The notes: generated by a model from the sequence alone, not told the origin. A DNA stretch of 64,000 bases from Amycolatopsis circi (GCF_003385235.1 NZ_PQIA01000029.1:1-64000), one strand, 5' to 3'; positions 25,316-34,732 are shown, counted from the stretch's first letter. Program-made: numbers and translations.

Positions 25316-26119
25316 CTATCGCGAACCCGTCGGAAGGTGCAGCACGACCCCGACCGGAACGATCTCCGGCGAATAGATGACCATGATCCGCAGCGCCTGC
25401 GCCCCCAACCGGTCGTGGCGCAGCCGCCGAACGCGCGACCGGTGCTCCACCACGCGGTGCTGTCCCCACCAGGCCCGGAACTCCGGGCTGAGCCGGGCGA
25501 ACTCGGCGATCTGGGCCTGCTGCCGCGGATCGTTCGGATGCTTGGACATCTCGCTCCGCCACCGGGCCACCGCGTCCCTGGTGTCGGCCTCCCAGTCGGG
25601 CAGCCGGGTCCGGGCGGCCGGCGAGACCAGCATCCACCTCAGGATGTTCCGCTCCTCCCGCGGGAGCGCGCCCCAGTCCTCGTACCATTCGCACGCCGCG
25701 GGGTTCCACGCCAGGATGTCGCCGTAGTTGTCGCCCGCGTAGACCGGGTACGGGCTTTCCTCGAACATCCCGACGACCTGCTCGGTCAGCGCTTCGAGGG
25801 GGACCTCGGCGTCCAGCGGCGTCGCTTGGACGACCCCGCCGAGCGCGAGGCGGTGGATGTAGCGGCGCTCGTCCTCCGACAGCCTCAGCACCCGCGCCAG
25901 GCTGTCGAGCACCTCCCGGGACGGCTGGATGCCGCGGGCCTGCTCGAGATAGGTGTACCAGGTCGGGCTGACCCCGGCCAGCACCGCGACCTCCTCCCGC
26001 CGCAGCCCCGGGATCCTCCTGCGCGTCCCCGGCGGCAGCCCGACCTCGGACGGAGCGATGCGCTCTCGTCTGCTGCGCAGGAACCTGGCAAGCTCCTGTC
26101 TGCTGGCGTCCGTCGACAA
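25316..26119 (-). CDS. XRE/MmyB-type transcriptional regulator
   Basis: 267 residues. An N-terminal helix-turn-helix (about 33-65, GLRREEVAVLAGVSPTWYTY) is followed by an MmyB-like ligand-binding domain (about 100-265), recognised by NPAACEWYEDW and FARLSPEFRAWWGQHRV. Such regulators control neighbouring biosynthetic or redox genes; MmyB activates methylenomycin biosynthesis. It lies directly upstream of the PKS in the same orientation, so PKS control is plausible. The binding site is not recognised. Confidence 0.9.
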   Translation of the reverse strand: MSTDASRQELARFLRSRRERIAPSEVGLPPGTRRRIPGLRREEVAVLAGVSPTWYTYLEQARGIQPSREVLDSLARVLRLSEDERRYIHRLALGGVVQATPLDAEVPLEALTEQVVGMFEESPYPVYAGDNYGDILAWNPAACEWYEDWGALPREERNILRWMLVSPAARTRLPDWEADTRDAVARWRSEMSKHPNDPRQQAQIAEFARLSPEFRAWWGQHRVVEHRSRVRRLRHDRLGAQALRIMVIYSPEIVPVGVVLHLPTGSR

Positions 26120-26201
26120 CTGAGCCCCAGGATTCCGAAAACCGGTTTACGCGGAAAGGTACCCGCAATAGTACGGGCGGCTCCGGTTTCCGGCACCCAG
26201 G

Positions 26202-27437
26202 TCAGTGCGCGCCGCGGTGCAGGGCCAGCATCGTGATGTCGTCGGACTGCTCCGCGACTCCGACATGAGCGCGCAACGCCTTGTCGACCTCCGAAAGAGT
26301 CTCCTCCGCGGACGTCGCGGGTTCGCTTATCGCAGTGAGCAGCCGGTCCATGCCGAACAGGGATCCGCCCGTCGCGCGCGCCTCCACTACGCCGTCCGTG
26401 TACAGCAGCAGCGTGTCGCCCCGCTCCAGGCGGGCGCAGCCGAGGCCGTAGGAGCTGTGCAGCATCATGCCGACGGCCGGGCCGGTCGGCTTGAGCAGCG
26501 TGTGGCTGCCGTCGGCGCGCAGCAGGACCGCCGGGTTGTGCCCGCCGTTGATGTACAGCAGGCCGCCCGACGCGGGGTCGAGCACGCCGAAGATGAGCGT
26601 GGCGAAATAGCCCTGTCGCAGGTGGTTGCGGGTCAGGTACCGGTTGGTCGCCACGACCGCCTGCACCAGCGGGCCCGCGCCCACCGACAGCATCGGCGGC
26701 AGCGGCTCGCCCGCGGGCGCCGGCCCGGCGGCGTGCTCGCCCGCCTCGCCCGCGCCGCCCGCCGTGCCGGTGTGCTCCGCGGTGTGCCGCAGCAACGTGC
26801 GGATCAGCGCCATGAACAGCGCGGCACCGACGCCCTTGTCGCACACGTCGGCCACCACGAAACCGACCCGGCGGCCGCCGACCAGCTCGAACCCGTCGTA
26901 GAAGTCGCCCGCCACCTGCCGCGCGGGCCGGAACCGGGACGCGACGTCCCAGCCCTGCGGCGCGGGCAGCTTCTCCGGCAGGAAACCGGACTGGATCTCG
27001 TGCGCGATGGCCAGGTCCCGCTCGTAGGCGCGCAGGCTGGCCTCGGCGGCCATGTCCTCGACCGCGCTGGCCAGCTGGCCGCGCTCCCAGCAGGAGCTCA
27101 TCCGGCTGCGCAGCAGGCTCGGCAGGAACGGCGGCAGGACGTAGTCGAAACCGCCCCGCACGCACGCCTCCAGCGCGTCGAAGTCGTCCTGCGGGAACAC
27201 GATGGTCGTCGGCGGATTCGGCAGGTGCGCGAACCGCCTGGCCAGCAGCGCGACCCGCTGCAGGCCCAGCGAGGCCGACACCAGCAGCCCGTCTGGCAGC
27301 GCGACCCGCTCGTCGCCGGCGAGCACCTCCTCCTCGGTCGCCGTGCGCACCTCGAACCCGCCGTCGGACAAGGCGGGCTCGAGCCGCGGCATCCGGGCGG
27401 CCGGGTCAGCCACGACCAGAACGCACGACTTCCTCAT
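26202..27437 (-). CDS. SpoIIE/PP2C phosphatase with pseudo-receiver domain
   Basis: 411 residues. About 1-115 folds like a response-regulator receiver, but the phospho-acceptor position reads LLVSAS instead of LLxDxx, so it cannot be phosphorylated normally. About 140-170 is a helical linker. PP2C motifs follow: VAGDFYDGFEL, VADVCDKGVGAALF, YINGGHNP, LLLYTDGVVEAR and SDDITMLAL. It should dephosphorylate STAS proteins, such as those encoded just upstream, and so trigger partner switching. It overlaps the upstream ATPase gene by 32 bp and is last in the nine-gene operon. Confidence 0.9.
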   Translation of the reverse strand: MRKSCVLVVADPAARMPRLEPALSDGGFEVRTATEEEVLAGDERVALPDGLLVSASLGLQRVALLARRFAHLPNPPTTIVFPQDDFDALEACVRGGFDYVLPPFLPSLLRSRMSSCWERGQLASAVEDMAAEASLRAYERDLAIAHEIQSGFLPEKLPAPQGWDVASRFRPARQVAGDFYDGFELVGGRRVGFVVADVCDKGVGAALFMALIRTLLRHTAEHTGTAGGAGEAGEHAAGPAPAGEPLPPMLSVGAGPLVQAVVATNRYLTRNHLRQGYFATLIFGVLDPASGGLLYINGGHNPAVLLRADGSHTLLKPTGPAVGMMLHSSYGLGCARLERGDTLLLYTDGVVEARATGGSLFGMDRLLTAISEPATSAEETLSEVDKALRAHVGVAEQSDDITMLALHRGAH

Positions 27438-27852
27438 CGTTTCCTCCCAGGCGCCGGATCTTGAGCAGGTTGCGGTTGCGGCCCCCGGCCCGGACGTGCT
27501 CCAGCCGGTCCACACTGGACAGTGCGAGGAACAGCCCGAAACCGCCGAGCGGGGCCCACCCCGGATCCATGGCCAGCCGGGACGCCACGTCGTAGGCGGC
27601 CGGGTCGAACTCGGCCGCGTCGTCCTCGATCCGCACCCACACCCAGTCGTCGTCGAAGCCCGCGTCGATGTCGATCGTCCCGTCGCGGCCTCCGTAGCCG
27701 TGCGTCACGATGTTGGTGGTGATCTCCTCCGCCGCGAGCCGCATGCGGTAGGCCTGGCTGTGCGACATCCCGGTGGCGCAGGCGAGGCGGTCGACGATAG
27801 CCGGGATCAGGACGCCGAGTTCCTCGATGCCCCGCGCCTGGACGGCGATCAC
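27406..27852 (-). CDS. RsbW-like anti-sigma factor / serine kinase
   Basis: 148 residues from GTG 27852, which overlaps the STAS stop (GTGA). The GHKL ATPase fold is visible: N box LAAEEITTNIVTHGY, G1-like VRIEDDAAEFD, and GGFGLFL. Such proteins bind a sigma factor and phosphorylate STAS antagonists. No sigma factor is encoded in the window, so the target is elsewhere. The gene order STAS-kinase-phosphatase is that of a complete partner-switch module. Confidence 0.9.
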   Translation of the reverse strand: MIAVQARGIEELGVLIPAIVDRLACATGMSHSQAYRMRLAAEEITTNIVTHGYGGRDGTIDIDAGFDDDWVWVRIEDDAAEFDPAAYDVASRLAMDPGWAPLGGFGLFLALSSVDRLEHVRAGGRNRNLLKIRRLGGNDEEVVRSGRG

Positions 27853-28172
27853 GGCTCCTCCCCCGTCTCCTGCATGACGATGCTGCGGTCGAACCCGGTC
27901 AGCCGGATCGTCTCGGCCACCTCCGGTCGCACGCCCACGAGCACGATTTCGACGCCCCGCCCCATTTTCTGGTGCGCGAACACCAGCGAGCGCAGGCCCG
28001 CGGAGGACAGGTAGGTCAGCTCCTCGGCGAGCAGCACCAGCCGCTGCGGCGTCCGCTTGACCGCGGCGACGATCAACTCGTTGAGCCGGTGCGCCGACCG
28101 CGAGTCCACCTCGCCGACGAGCCGGATGGTCGCGACGCCGTTTTCCGCGTGCATTTTCCCGTGAAACCCCAT
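27849..28172 (-). CDS. STAS-domain anti-sigma factor antagonist
   Basis: 107 residues, a full single STAS domain. ATIRLVGEVDSRSAHRLN forms the first strands; the phosphorylatable serine is in LTYLSSAGLRSL. When unphosphorylated it would sequester the RsbW-like protein encoded next. The gene starts 3 bp after GlgX and overlaps the kinase gene by four bases. Confidence 0.92.
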   Translation of the reverse strand: MGFHGKMHAENGVATIRLVGEVDSRSAHRLNELIVAAVKRTPQRLVLLAEELTYLSSAGLRSLVFAHQKMGRGVEIVLVGVRPEVAETIRLTGFDRSIVMQETGEEP

Positions 28173-28175
28173 GGT

Positions 28176-30287
28176 TCATCTCCCTCGACGTTCCCGCGCC
28201 ACCAGCACGAGCACCGATCTCGGTCCGACGCGGACCCGTTCCTGGCCGGCGAGTTCCGGCTCGGCGCCCGGCTCCGCCGCGTCGTGCGGCGGCTCGGCGT
28301 GGGTGTTCGCGAAGCAGTGCCAGGCCAGGTGGTCCGGCAGCTCCGGCAGTTCCAGTTCGTGCCCTTCCCAGTGCGCGTTGGCCGCCAGGTAGACGCAGTC
28401 CGTGCCGCCGTCTTCCTCGCCGTGGAACATGACCGCCAGCAGCCTGCTGTGCGGCGACCAGTCCGGCGTCCACGCGCGCACGCCGTGCCAGCTCACGTCC
28501 GGGAACAGCGCGCCGTTCGCGTGGCCGGTGACGTGCCAGCGTCTGCGCAGCACCGGGTGCGCGTGCCGGAAAGCGATGGCGCGCTTGGCGAAACGCAGCA
28601 AGTCGGCGTGCGTCTCGAGACCGCGCCAGTCGAACCACGAAAGCTCGCTGTCGTGGCAATAGGCGTTGTTGTTGCCCTGCTGCGTGCGACCGATCTCGTC
28701 GCCCGCCAGGAGCATCGGCACGCCGTGGCTCGTCAGCAGCAGCAAGAGCGCGTTGCGCACCTGCCTGCGCCGCAGCGCCAGCACTTCCGGGTCGCCGGCG
28801 CTGCCTTCGTGCCCGCAGTTCCACGAATGGTTGGCGTCGTCCCCGTCCCCTCCGTGCTCGCCGTTGGCGTCGTTGTGCTTGTCGTTGTAGGCGAAGAGGT
28901 CGTGCAGGGTGAACCCGTCGTGCGCGGTGACGAAGTTGACCGACGCCACCGGACCGCGCCGCAGGTACAGGTCCGGCGAGCCGACGAGCCGGTCGGCCAT
29001 CTCGCTGACCAGGCCCGGTTCGCCCTTGAGGAAGCGGCGGGCCGCGTCCCGGTAGCGGCCGTTCCACTCCGACCACCGGCAGTAGTCCGGGAAACTGCCC
29101 ACCTGGTAGAGCCCGCCCGCGTCCCACGCCTCGGCGATCAGCTTGGTGTGCCCGAGGACCGGGTCGCTCGCGAGCGTCTCCAGCAGCGGCGGGCTGGCCA
29201 GCGGCGACCCGTCGGAGGCGCGGCCGAGCACCGCGGCGAGGTCGAACCGGAAACCGTCCACGTGGTACTCCGACACCCAGTACCGCAGGCAGTCCAGCAC
29301 GAAGCCGAGCACCACCGGGTGGTTGCAGTTCACGGTGTTGCCGGTGCCGCTGAAGTTGTAGTAGCGCCCGTCCGGGGTCAGCATGTAGTAGACCCGGTTG
29401 TCCAAGCCGCGGAAAGAAAACGTCGGGCCGCGCTCGTCGCCCTCCGCGGTGTGGTTGAACACCACGTCCAGGACGACCTCGATGCCCGCCGCGTGCAGTT
29501 GCTTCACGAGGCTCTTCAGCTCGTCGCTCTGCCGGCCGAACCCGCCCGCGGCCGCGTAGGACGCCTTGGGCGCGAAGAACCCGACGGTGTTGTAGCCCCA
29601 GTAGTTGTGCAGCCCGTCCGGATGGTTTTCGTTCTCGTCGAACTCCAGCACCGGCATCAGCTCGACGCAGTTGACGCCCAGTTCGGCCAGGTACGGGATC
29701 CGTTCGGCGAACCCGGCGAACGTGCCCGGCCAGCGCACGCCGGAGGACGGGTGCCGGGTGAAGCCGCGCAGGTGCGCCTCGTAGACCACCAGGTCCTGCA
29801 TGGGCAGCCCGAGCGGCCGGTCGCCGGCCCAGTCGAAGTCGTCCGGGGCGAGCCGGGACCGGTAGCGGTACTGCCCGCGGCCCGGCTCCCCCCAGGTCTC
29901 GCCGCCTCCGACCGCCGTCGCGTAGGGGTCGGACAGGATGTGCGCGGCGTCGTACCGGTCGCCCCGTTCCGGCTGCCACGGGCCGTCGATCCGGTAGCCG
30001 TACTCGATCTCGTCGGCGGACAGGCCGAACACCGTCATGGCGTAGACCGAGCCGGTGCGGTAGCAGGCGGGGAATTCGAGTTCCGCGAACGGTTCCTCGT
30101 CGCCGCGCCGGAACAGCACGAGTGCCACCGAGGTCGCCCCGGTGGAGTACACGGAGAAGTTGACCCCGCCGGGGACGCGCGAGGCGCCGAACGGGAGCGG
30201 CCTGCCCTCCCGCACGTCGAGCCCGGCGATCCGGCCCGTCGGGCACGGATCGCCGCCGGGCGCGATCTCCCTCAGCCGGAGGCTCAT
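28176..30287 (-). CDS. glgX: Glycogen debranching enzyme, GlgX/TreX family
   Basis: 703 residues, the usual length. An N-terminal CBM48-like domain (about 30-120, GGVNFSVYSTGATSVALVLF) precedes a GH13 barrel with DVVFNHTAEGD, the nucleophile in HVDGFRFDLA, acid/base Glu in LIAEAWD and third Asp in TAHDGFTL. It hydrolyses alpha-1,6 branches of limit-dextrin glycogen, or forms part of glycogen/trehalose turnover. It lies between two STAS genes, with a four-base overlap with the upstream one, unlike ordinary glg clusters. Assignment is firm; the substrate in this context is inferred. Confidence 0.93.
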   Translation of the reverse strand: MSLRLREIAPGGDPCPTGRIAGLDVREGRPLPFGASRVPGGVNFSVYSTGATSVALVLFRRGDEEPFAELEFPACYRTGSVYAMTVFGLSADEIEYGYRIDGPWQPERGDRYDAAHILSDPYATAVGGGETWGEPGRGQYRYRSRLAPDDFDWAGDRPLGLPMQDLVVYEAHLRGFTRHPSSGVRWPGTFAGFAERIPYLAELGVNCVELMPVLEFDENENHPDGLHNYWGYNTVGFFAPKASYAAAGGFGRQSDELKSLVKQLHAAGIEVVLDVVFNHTAEGDERGPTFSFRGLDNRVYYMLTPDGRYYNFSGTGNTVNCNHPVVLGFVLDCLRYWVSEYHVDGFRFDLAAVLGRASDGSPLASPPLLETLASDPVLGHTKLIAEAWDAGGLYQVGSFPDYCRWSEWNGRYRDAARRFLKGEPGLVSEMADRLVGSPDLYLRRGPVASVNFVTAHDGFTLHDLFAYNDKHNDANGEHGGDGDDANHSWNCGHEGSAGDPEVLALRRRQVRNALLLLLTSHGVPMLLAGDEIGRTQQGNNNAYCHDSELSWFDWRGLETHADLLRFAKRAIAFRHAHPVLRRRWHVTGHANGALFPDVSWHGVRAWTPDWSPHSRLLAVMFHGEEDGGTDCVYLAANAHWEGHELELPELPDHLAWHCFANTHAEPPHDAAEPGAEPELAGQERVRVGPRSVLVLVARERRGR

Positions 30288-30619
30288 CTGGTCAGCGCCT
30301 CCACCCCGTCGTCGACCGTGTCCACGACGGTGAAGAAGTCGATGAACCCGGTGCCGGTCATCACCTCGGCCACGTCCGGCGTGAGCCGGGCGAGCGCCAG
30401 GGGCACGCCGGACTCCTGCACCTGCCGGTAGATCAGCAACAGCACCCGCAGGCCGGCGCTCGACGTGTACGTCATGCCGCCGAGGTCGAGCAGCGCCGCG
30501 CCGTCGGAGGGCACCAGCTCGCTGATCCGCGTCCGCGCCTCGGCCGCCGTGGCGCTGTCCAGTTCCCCCTCGATCGCGAGCACGGTCACCCGGCCGCGCA
30601 TGTACTTCTCCAGCTCCAT
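30284..30619 (-). CDS. STAS-domain anti-sigma factor antagonist
   Basis: 111 residues. VTVLAIEGELDSATAAEA gives the first strands and TYTSSAGLRVLL holds the phospho-serine site. It differs clearly from the second STAS protein of the operon, so the kinase may integrate two antagonists. GGGGAG lies about 8 nt before the ATG, and the stop overlaps the GlgX start (ATGA). Confidence 0.92.
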   Translation of the reverse strand: MELEKYMRGRVTVLAIEGELDSATAAEARTRISELVPSDGAALLDLGGMTYTSSAGLRVLLLIYRQVQESGVPLALARLTPDVAEVMTGTGFIDFFTVVDTVDDGVEALTR

Positions 30620-30634
30620 CGTCCCACTCCCCAG

Positions 30635-32494
30635 TCAGTCCACAGCGGACAAATGCGCCCGCACGGTCAGGTCGTGCCTGGTGTCCGGAAGCGCCACGGT
30701 CATCTCGTCCGCGTCGAACGCGGAGTACGGGCGGCCGTCGACCTCGACCCACGACAGCCGGACCCGGCCCTTCGGCAGGGCGTCCGGCGCGGTGCGCAGC
30801 AGCCGGTCCGCGTCGGGCCGCGGGCGGAACCACAGCGTCAGCGGCTCGCCGGAGAGCAGGAGACGCTGGTACACCGTGGCCAGGAAACACAGCTCGCTGC
30901 TGTGGTACATACTCATCGAGTGGCTGCCCTTGAGCCGCTCGGTGCCGAGCAGGTACGGGGTCCCTGCGGCGAGCACGTTGAAGTACACGCCGCCCTCGTC
31001 GTGGTCGAGGAAGAAACTGTTGTAGAACGACGCGGCCTCGCGCGCCTGGTCGCGGAACCCGGCGTCGCCGGTGCTGCCCGCCAGGATCAGGTAGGCGAGG
31101 ATCGCCTGCTCCTGCTGCCACCAGGCTTTGCGGTCGTGCCAGACCAGCCGGTGGGCGTCCTCGCCCTCGGCGAGCCGCCGCTCCACCATGTCGTACCAGC
31201 CGCCGCGCTGCCGGTCGCTCCCGACGCCCGGCATGGCCCGGCCCAGCCGCTGCGCGAGTTCGACGTACCTCGAGTCCGGCCGGATCGCGTTCATCCGCAG
31301 GAGATTCCAGGCGATCTTGAGGTTGTGCCCGACCACCGCCCGGTCCTGCTGCCAGCCCCAGGACCGGTCCGGCGTCCAGTCGCCGTGGAACCGTTCCTGC
31401 ACGAACGGGCTGTCCTCGCGCGGGAAGTGCTCGGCGATCAGGTCGAACGTCTCCGCCAGCATGTCGGCGTGCCGCTTCTCGCCGGTGGCGAGGTAGAGGT
31501 TGAGCAGGTAGGCGGGCGCGTGGTCGCCGACCGAATTCCAGTTCTTGCGCGACTTGTTGTGCCGCAACGACTCCTCGTGCGGCGACAGCAGCACCGGGTC
31601 GATGTGCGAGTAGTACCCGCCGCGCTCGGGGTCGCGGAAGAATCGGTGGAACAGCCGCAGTGTCGCGTCGATGTCGTCCCTGATCCGCCGGTCGCCGGTG
31701 ACCCGGAACGTCTGGGTCTGGCCGACCAGCGCGTAGATCTGCTCGTAGGCCGGGATCGCCTCGTAGTCGTCGCCGAACTCGGACGTGAACAGCTTGCGCT
31801 CGCTGCCGCCGCGCACGTCGATGCCGTGGTACCAATACACGACGTCCTCGTCGCGGTCGACGAACCGCATGTGCTCGCGCAGGTACTCGGTGCCGCGCTC
31901 GGCCACGCCGAGGAAGTCTTCGTCGCCGGTGAGCAGGTACGCGGACGCCATCCCGTACACCATGCGGGAGATCGTGTCCGTCTCCTGGACGTGGTGGTCG
32001 CTCTTGTCCCCGCCGAGCCGCAGCACGGTGCGGTAGTCGGCGAAGTCGACCGGACGAGTGTCGCCGAACTGCGCCCGCCGGTAGAACCGCGCGATCTCGC
32101 CCAGCTGCCGCGACCACCAGTGCGGGTCCTCGAAGCTGTAGTCCCCGATCCGGCGGCCGGGGAAGATCAGCCGCTTCGCCTCGAACCTGCCCGCCGGGTA
32201 GCGGATCCCGTACGCGTACAGGTACCTGCCCGGTTCCAGCAGCTCCGGCACCTGCGAGGACGCGTCGGCGTAAGGCTCCCCCAGGTTGCGCAGGAACTCC
32301 GCGGACATGTTGTGCCCCAGGGAGATCCGCTGCCGCCGCCCGTCGGAGGTCTTCAGTTCGAACGACGCGCCGTCGGCCTCGGTGACGTAACCTGCGACCA
32401 GGTCGGAGAACGAGTAGTCCACGCCTCCCGCCGGCGCCGGGCGGCGGCTGTCCCGCGCGATCAGGTGCGCGGTGAGATCCGAGTGCACGGTCAT
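30635..32494 (-). CDS. AGE-family (N-acylglucosamine 2-epimerase-like) protein
   Basis: 619 residues, longer than the ~400 of AGE enzymes. Residues about 1-130 are an extra N-terminal region (SFELKTSDGRRQRISLGHN); about 150-560 is a helical-barrel part with repeated Trp/His/Glu clusters (HNKSRKNWNSVGDHAPAYLLN, WGWQQDRAVVGHNLKIAWN, DRKAWWQQEQAILAYLI). A C-terminal beta tail ends at 619. The likely substrate is a free or linked sugar: epimerisation, isomerisation or hydrolysis. Translation is coupled to the DJ-1 gene (ATGA). The specific reaction is unknown. Confidence 0.75.
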   Translation of the reverse strand: MTVHSDLTAHLIARDSRRPAPAGGVDYSFSDLVAGYVTEADGASFELKTSDGRRQRISLGHNMSAEFLRNLGEPYADASSQVPELLEPGRYLYAYGIRYPAGRFEAKRLIFPGRRIGDYSFEDPHWWSRQLGEIARFYRRAQFGDTRPVDFADYRTVLRLGGDKSDHHVQETDTISRMVYGMASAYLLTGDEDFLGVAERGTEYLREHMRFVDRDEDVVYWYHGIDVRGGSERKLFTSEFGDDYEAIPAYEQIYALVGQTQTFRVTGDRRIRDDIDATLRLFHRFFRDPERGGYYSHIDPVLLSPHEESLRHNKSRKNWNSVGDHAPAYLLNLYLATGEKRHADMLAETFDLIAEHFPREDSPFVQERFHGDWTPDRSWGWQQDRAVVGHNLKIAWNLLRMNAIRPDSRYVELAQRLGRAMPGVGSDRQRGGWYDMVERRLAEGEDAHRLVWHDRKAWWQQEQAILAYLILAGSTGDAGFRDQAREAASFYNSFFLDHDEGGVYFNVLAAGTPYLLGTERLKGSHSMSMYHSSELCFLATVYQRLLLSGEPLTLWFRPRPDADRLLRTAPDALPKGRVRLSWVEVDGRPYSAFDADEMTVALPDTRHDLTVRAHLSAVD

Positions 32495-33123
32495 GCCCCT
32501 CTCGCCATCCTCTCCAAGACCGACCTCCTGGTGCTGTCCGCCCGCGCGGCGACGAGGTCGATGAGCGTGCGCGCGAACAAGTGGCAGTGGTCGGCGCTGC
32601 GGGCGGTGACCAGGTCGCCGTCGACCACCACGTCCTGATCGGCGAAGACCGCGCCCATGTTGCGCACGTCGCCGATCAGGTTGTTGTGGCAGGTGACGCG
32701 CCGGCCGCGGACCACCTCCGCGATCGGCGACACCAGCCACATGCCGTGGCAGATGATCCCTTTGAGGACACCGGGATCCGCGAACGCGGCGCGCACGAGC
32801 CGCACGGCCGGGGCGAGTTCGTGGACGCGTTCGGAGTAGCGCAGCCGGTCGGACACCATGCCGGACGGGATGATCAGCGCGTCCAGCGCGGACACGTCGA
32901 GCGTCTCGAGATCGCCGTCGACCGTGATCGGCAGCTGGTGCTCGTGCCCGGTGAAGGTGATCGCCCGCCGGCCCCACAGCCGGGTGACCAGCCGCAGCTC
33001 CACCCCTTCCTCGGCGAACCGGCGGAGGTAGTACCACAGCTCCGGCTCGACGTAGTCCGTCTCCATCAGCACGGCGACGTTGCGCCCGGCCAGCCGGCCG
33101 CCTTGGCGGAGGATGGTGTTCAC
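32491..33123 (-). CDS. DJ-1/PfpI family protein
   Basis: 210 residues. The nucleophile is Cys125 in GIICHGMWL, with Glu26 (YVEPEL) from the N-terminal part, the typical DJ-1/PfpI arrangement. Members act as glyoxalases, deglycases, chaperones or proteases. Next to carbohydrate enzymes and a ThDP enzyme, a carbonyl-detoxifying role is plausible. It begins 10 bp after the ThDP gene and overlaps the AGE gene. Confidence 0.88.
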   Translation of the reverse strand: MNTILRQGGRLAGRNVAVLMETDYVEPELWYYLRRFAEEGVELRLVTRLWGRRAITFTGHEHQLPITVDGDLETLDVSALDALIIPSGMVSDRLRYSERVHELAPAVRLVRAAFADPGVLKGIICHGMWLVSPIAEVVRGRRVTCHNNLIGDVRNMGAVFADQDVVVDGDLVTARSADHCHLFARTLIDLVAARADSTRRSVLERMARGA

Positions 33124-33133
33124 GACTGTCCTT

Positions 33134-34726
33134 TCAGGACGTGCTCAGGTGGACGAGGAACGGGCCTTCGTGGGCGAGCATCTCGGCCACCGCCCGTTCG
33201 ACGCCGGCTGCCTTCTCGACCTTGACGCCCGGAACCCCCATGCTCGCCGAGAGTTCCGCGAAGCCGAGCGGCGGCGCGGCGAGGTCGAACGAGCCCGGGT
33301 AGGCGTGCGACTGGATGCCCCGCTCCCGCCAGTACTGCTCGATGTTGTTGTCCAGCAAGCCGTATCTGCCGTTGTCGCAGACGACGAACTTCGCCGCGAC
33401 GTCGTAGCGCGCGGCCGTCCACAGCGCCTGGATCGTGTACATGCTGCCGCCGTCGCCGGTGAAGCCGACCACCGGCACGTTCGGCCGCGCGAGCTTGATC
33501 CCGATGGCGCCGGGGATCCCGACGCCGAGGGAGCCGCCCCGGGTGGCGAAATAGCTGCCCGGCGCCCGGGGCGGCAGGTGGCGCCGAAGGCCGGGAGATG
33601 CCGTCAGCGCCTCGTCGAACACCACGAGGTCCTCGCCCGCCTGGCCGGCGAGCGCCGCGGAGAACCGCTCGATCAGCGGGGCGTCCTCGCCGACGTCCGG
33701 GCGCTGCCACGCCGCCCGGTCGTCGCGCCGGCCGGGCAGCCTGGCAGCGAGTCCCGCGAGGGTCGCCTTCGGGTCGGCGACCAGGCCGAGATCGACCGGA
33801 TGGTTCTTGGCGATCTCGAAGTCGTCCAGATCGACGTGCACGACCTTCGCGTCGCCGAAAGGGTTGTCCAGCACGGGGAACACGTCCGGGAACACGTACG
33901 TGCCGACGATCAGCACGGCGTCCGCGTCCTTCACCGAGGCGGCGCTCGCCTCGCCGAACATGTGCCCGGTTTCCCCGCGATACCACGGATTCGTGGTGTC
34001 CATGTTCACCTCGGACGTGTCCACGCCCCACACCGGCGCGCGCAGCCGCTCCGCCACCTCGACCAGTTCGGCCTGCGCTTCGGACACGGCGACCCCGTCG
34101 CCGACGAGGATCACCGGCCGTTCCGCATCGAGCAGCAGCTCCGCCGCCCGGTCCAGTTCGCCGGGCAACGGGACCGTCGCGCGGCTCGGCAGGCTCGCCG
34201 GCATCGCGGGCTCGGCGGTCGGCGCGTCGAGAACGTCCATGGGCAGTTCGACGAAAACCGGTCCGCGCGGCGGAGTCATGGCGATCTTCACCGCGCGGCG
34301 CAGCACCCGCAGCACCGACGAGGGATCGGTGACCCGCGTCGCGTACTTGGTCACCGGCCGCGCCATGGCCACGAGGTCGGCGGCCATCTGCGAGTCCATG
34401 GCGTCGTAGCGCACGCCGGAGCTGCCCGCGATCACCACGAGCGGCGAATGGCCGCGTTTCGCCTGGTACAGCATGCCGATCCCGTTGCCGAGGCCGACCC
34501 CGGCGTGCAGTTGCACCAGCGCCGGGGCGGCCGCGGCCCGGCAGTACCCGTCGGCGATGCCCACCGCGACGGTCTCCTGCAGCGCCAGCACGTAGGAGAA
34601 CGCGGGCAGCTGGTCCACGATGTCCAGCAACCCCTGTTCGACCGTGCCGGGGTTGCCGAACATCGTGGTCATGCCGTCGGCCGCGAACTGTTCGAAGATC
34701 GCGATCTTGCCGGGGCGCGCGTGCAC
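33134..34726 (-). CDS. ThDP-dependent 2-oxo-acid decarboxylase-like enzyme
   Basis: 530 residues, acetolactate-synthase/benzoylformate-decarboxylase superfamily. Glu for thiamin activation lies in LALQETVAVGIADGY (about 50), the His70 equivalent is kept in LVQLHAGVGLGN, and the metal motif GDGGSMY ... CDN is intact. The NPGSNE motif reads NPGTVE. Unlike the homologue at 12158, it therefore looks catalytically complete except for the serine. It should cleave or ligate a 2-oxo acid. It is flanked on both sides by DJ-1 family genes at 6 and 10 bp, an unusual trio. Confidence 0.88.
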   Translation of the reverse strand: MHARPGKIAIFEQFAADGMTTMFGNPGTVEQGLLDIVDQLPAFSYVLALQETVAVGIADGYCRAAAAPALVQLHAGVGLGNGIGMLYQAKRGHSPLVVIAGSSGVRYDAMDSQMAADLVAMARPVTKYATRVTDPSSVLRVLRRAVKIAMTPPRGPVFVELPMDVLDAPTAEPAMPASLPSRATVPLPGELDRAAELLLDAERPVILVGDGVAVSEAQAELVEVAERLRAPVWGVDTSEVNMDTTNPWYRGETGHMFGEASAASVKDADAVLIVGTYVFPDVFPVLDNPFGDAKVVHVDLDDFEIAKNHPVDLGLVADPKATLAGLAARLPGRRDDRAAWQRPDVGEDAPLIERFSAALAGQAGEDLVVFDEALTASPGLRRHLPPRAPGSYFATRGGSLGVGIPGAIGIKLARPNVPVVGFTGDGGSMYTIQALWTAARYDVAAKFVVCDNGRYGLLDNNIEQYWRERGIQSHAYPGSFDLAAPPLGFAELSASMGVPGVKVEKAAGVERAVAEMLAHEGPFLVHLSTS

Positions 34727-34732
34727 GGCCGC

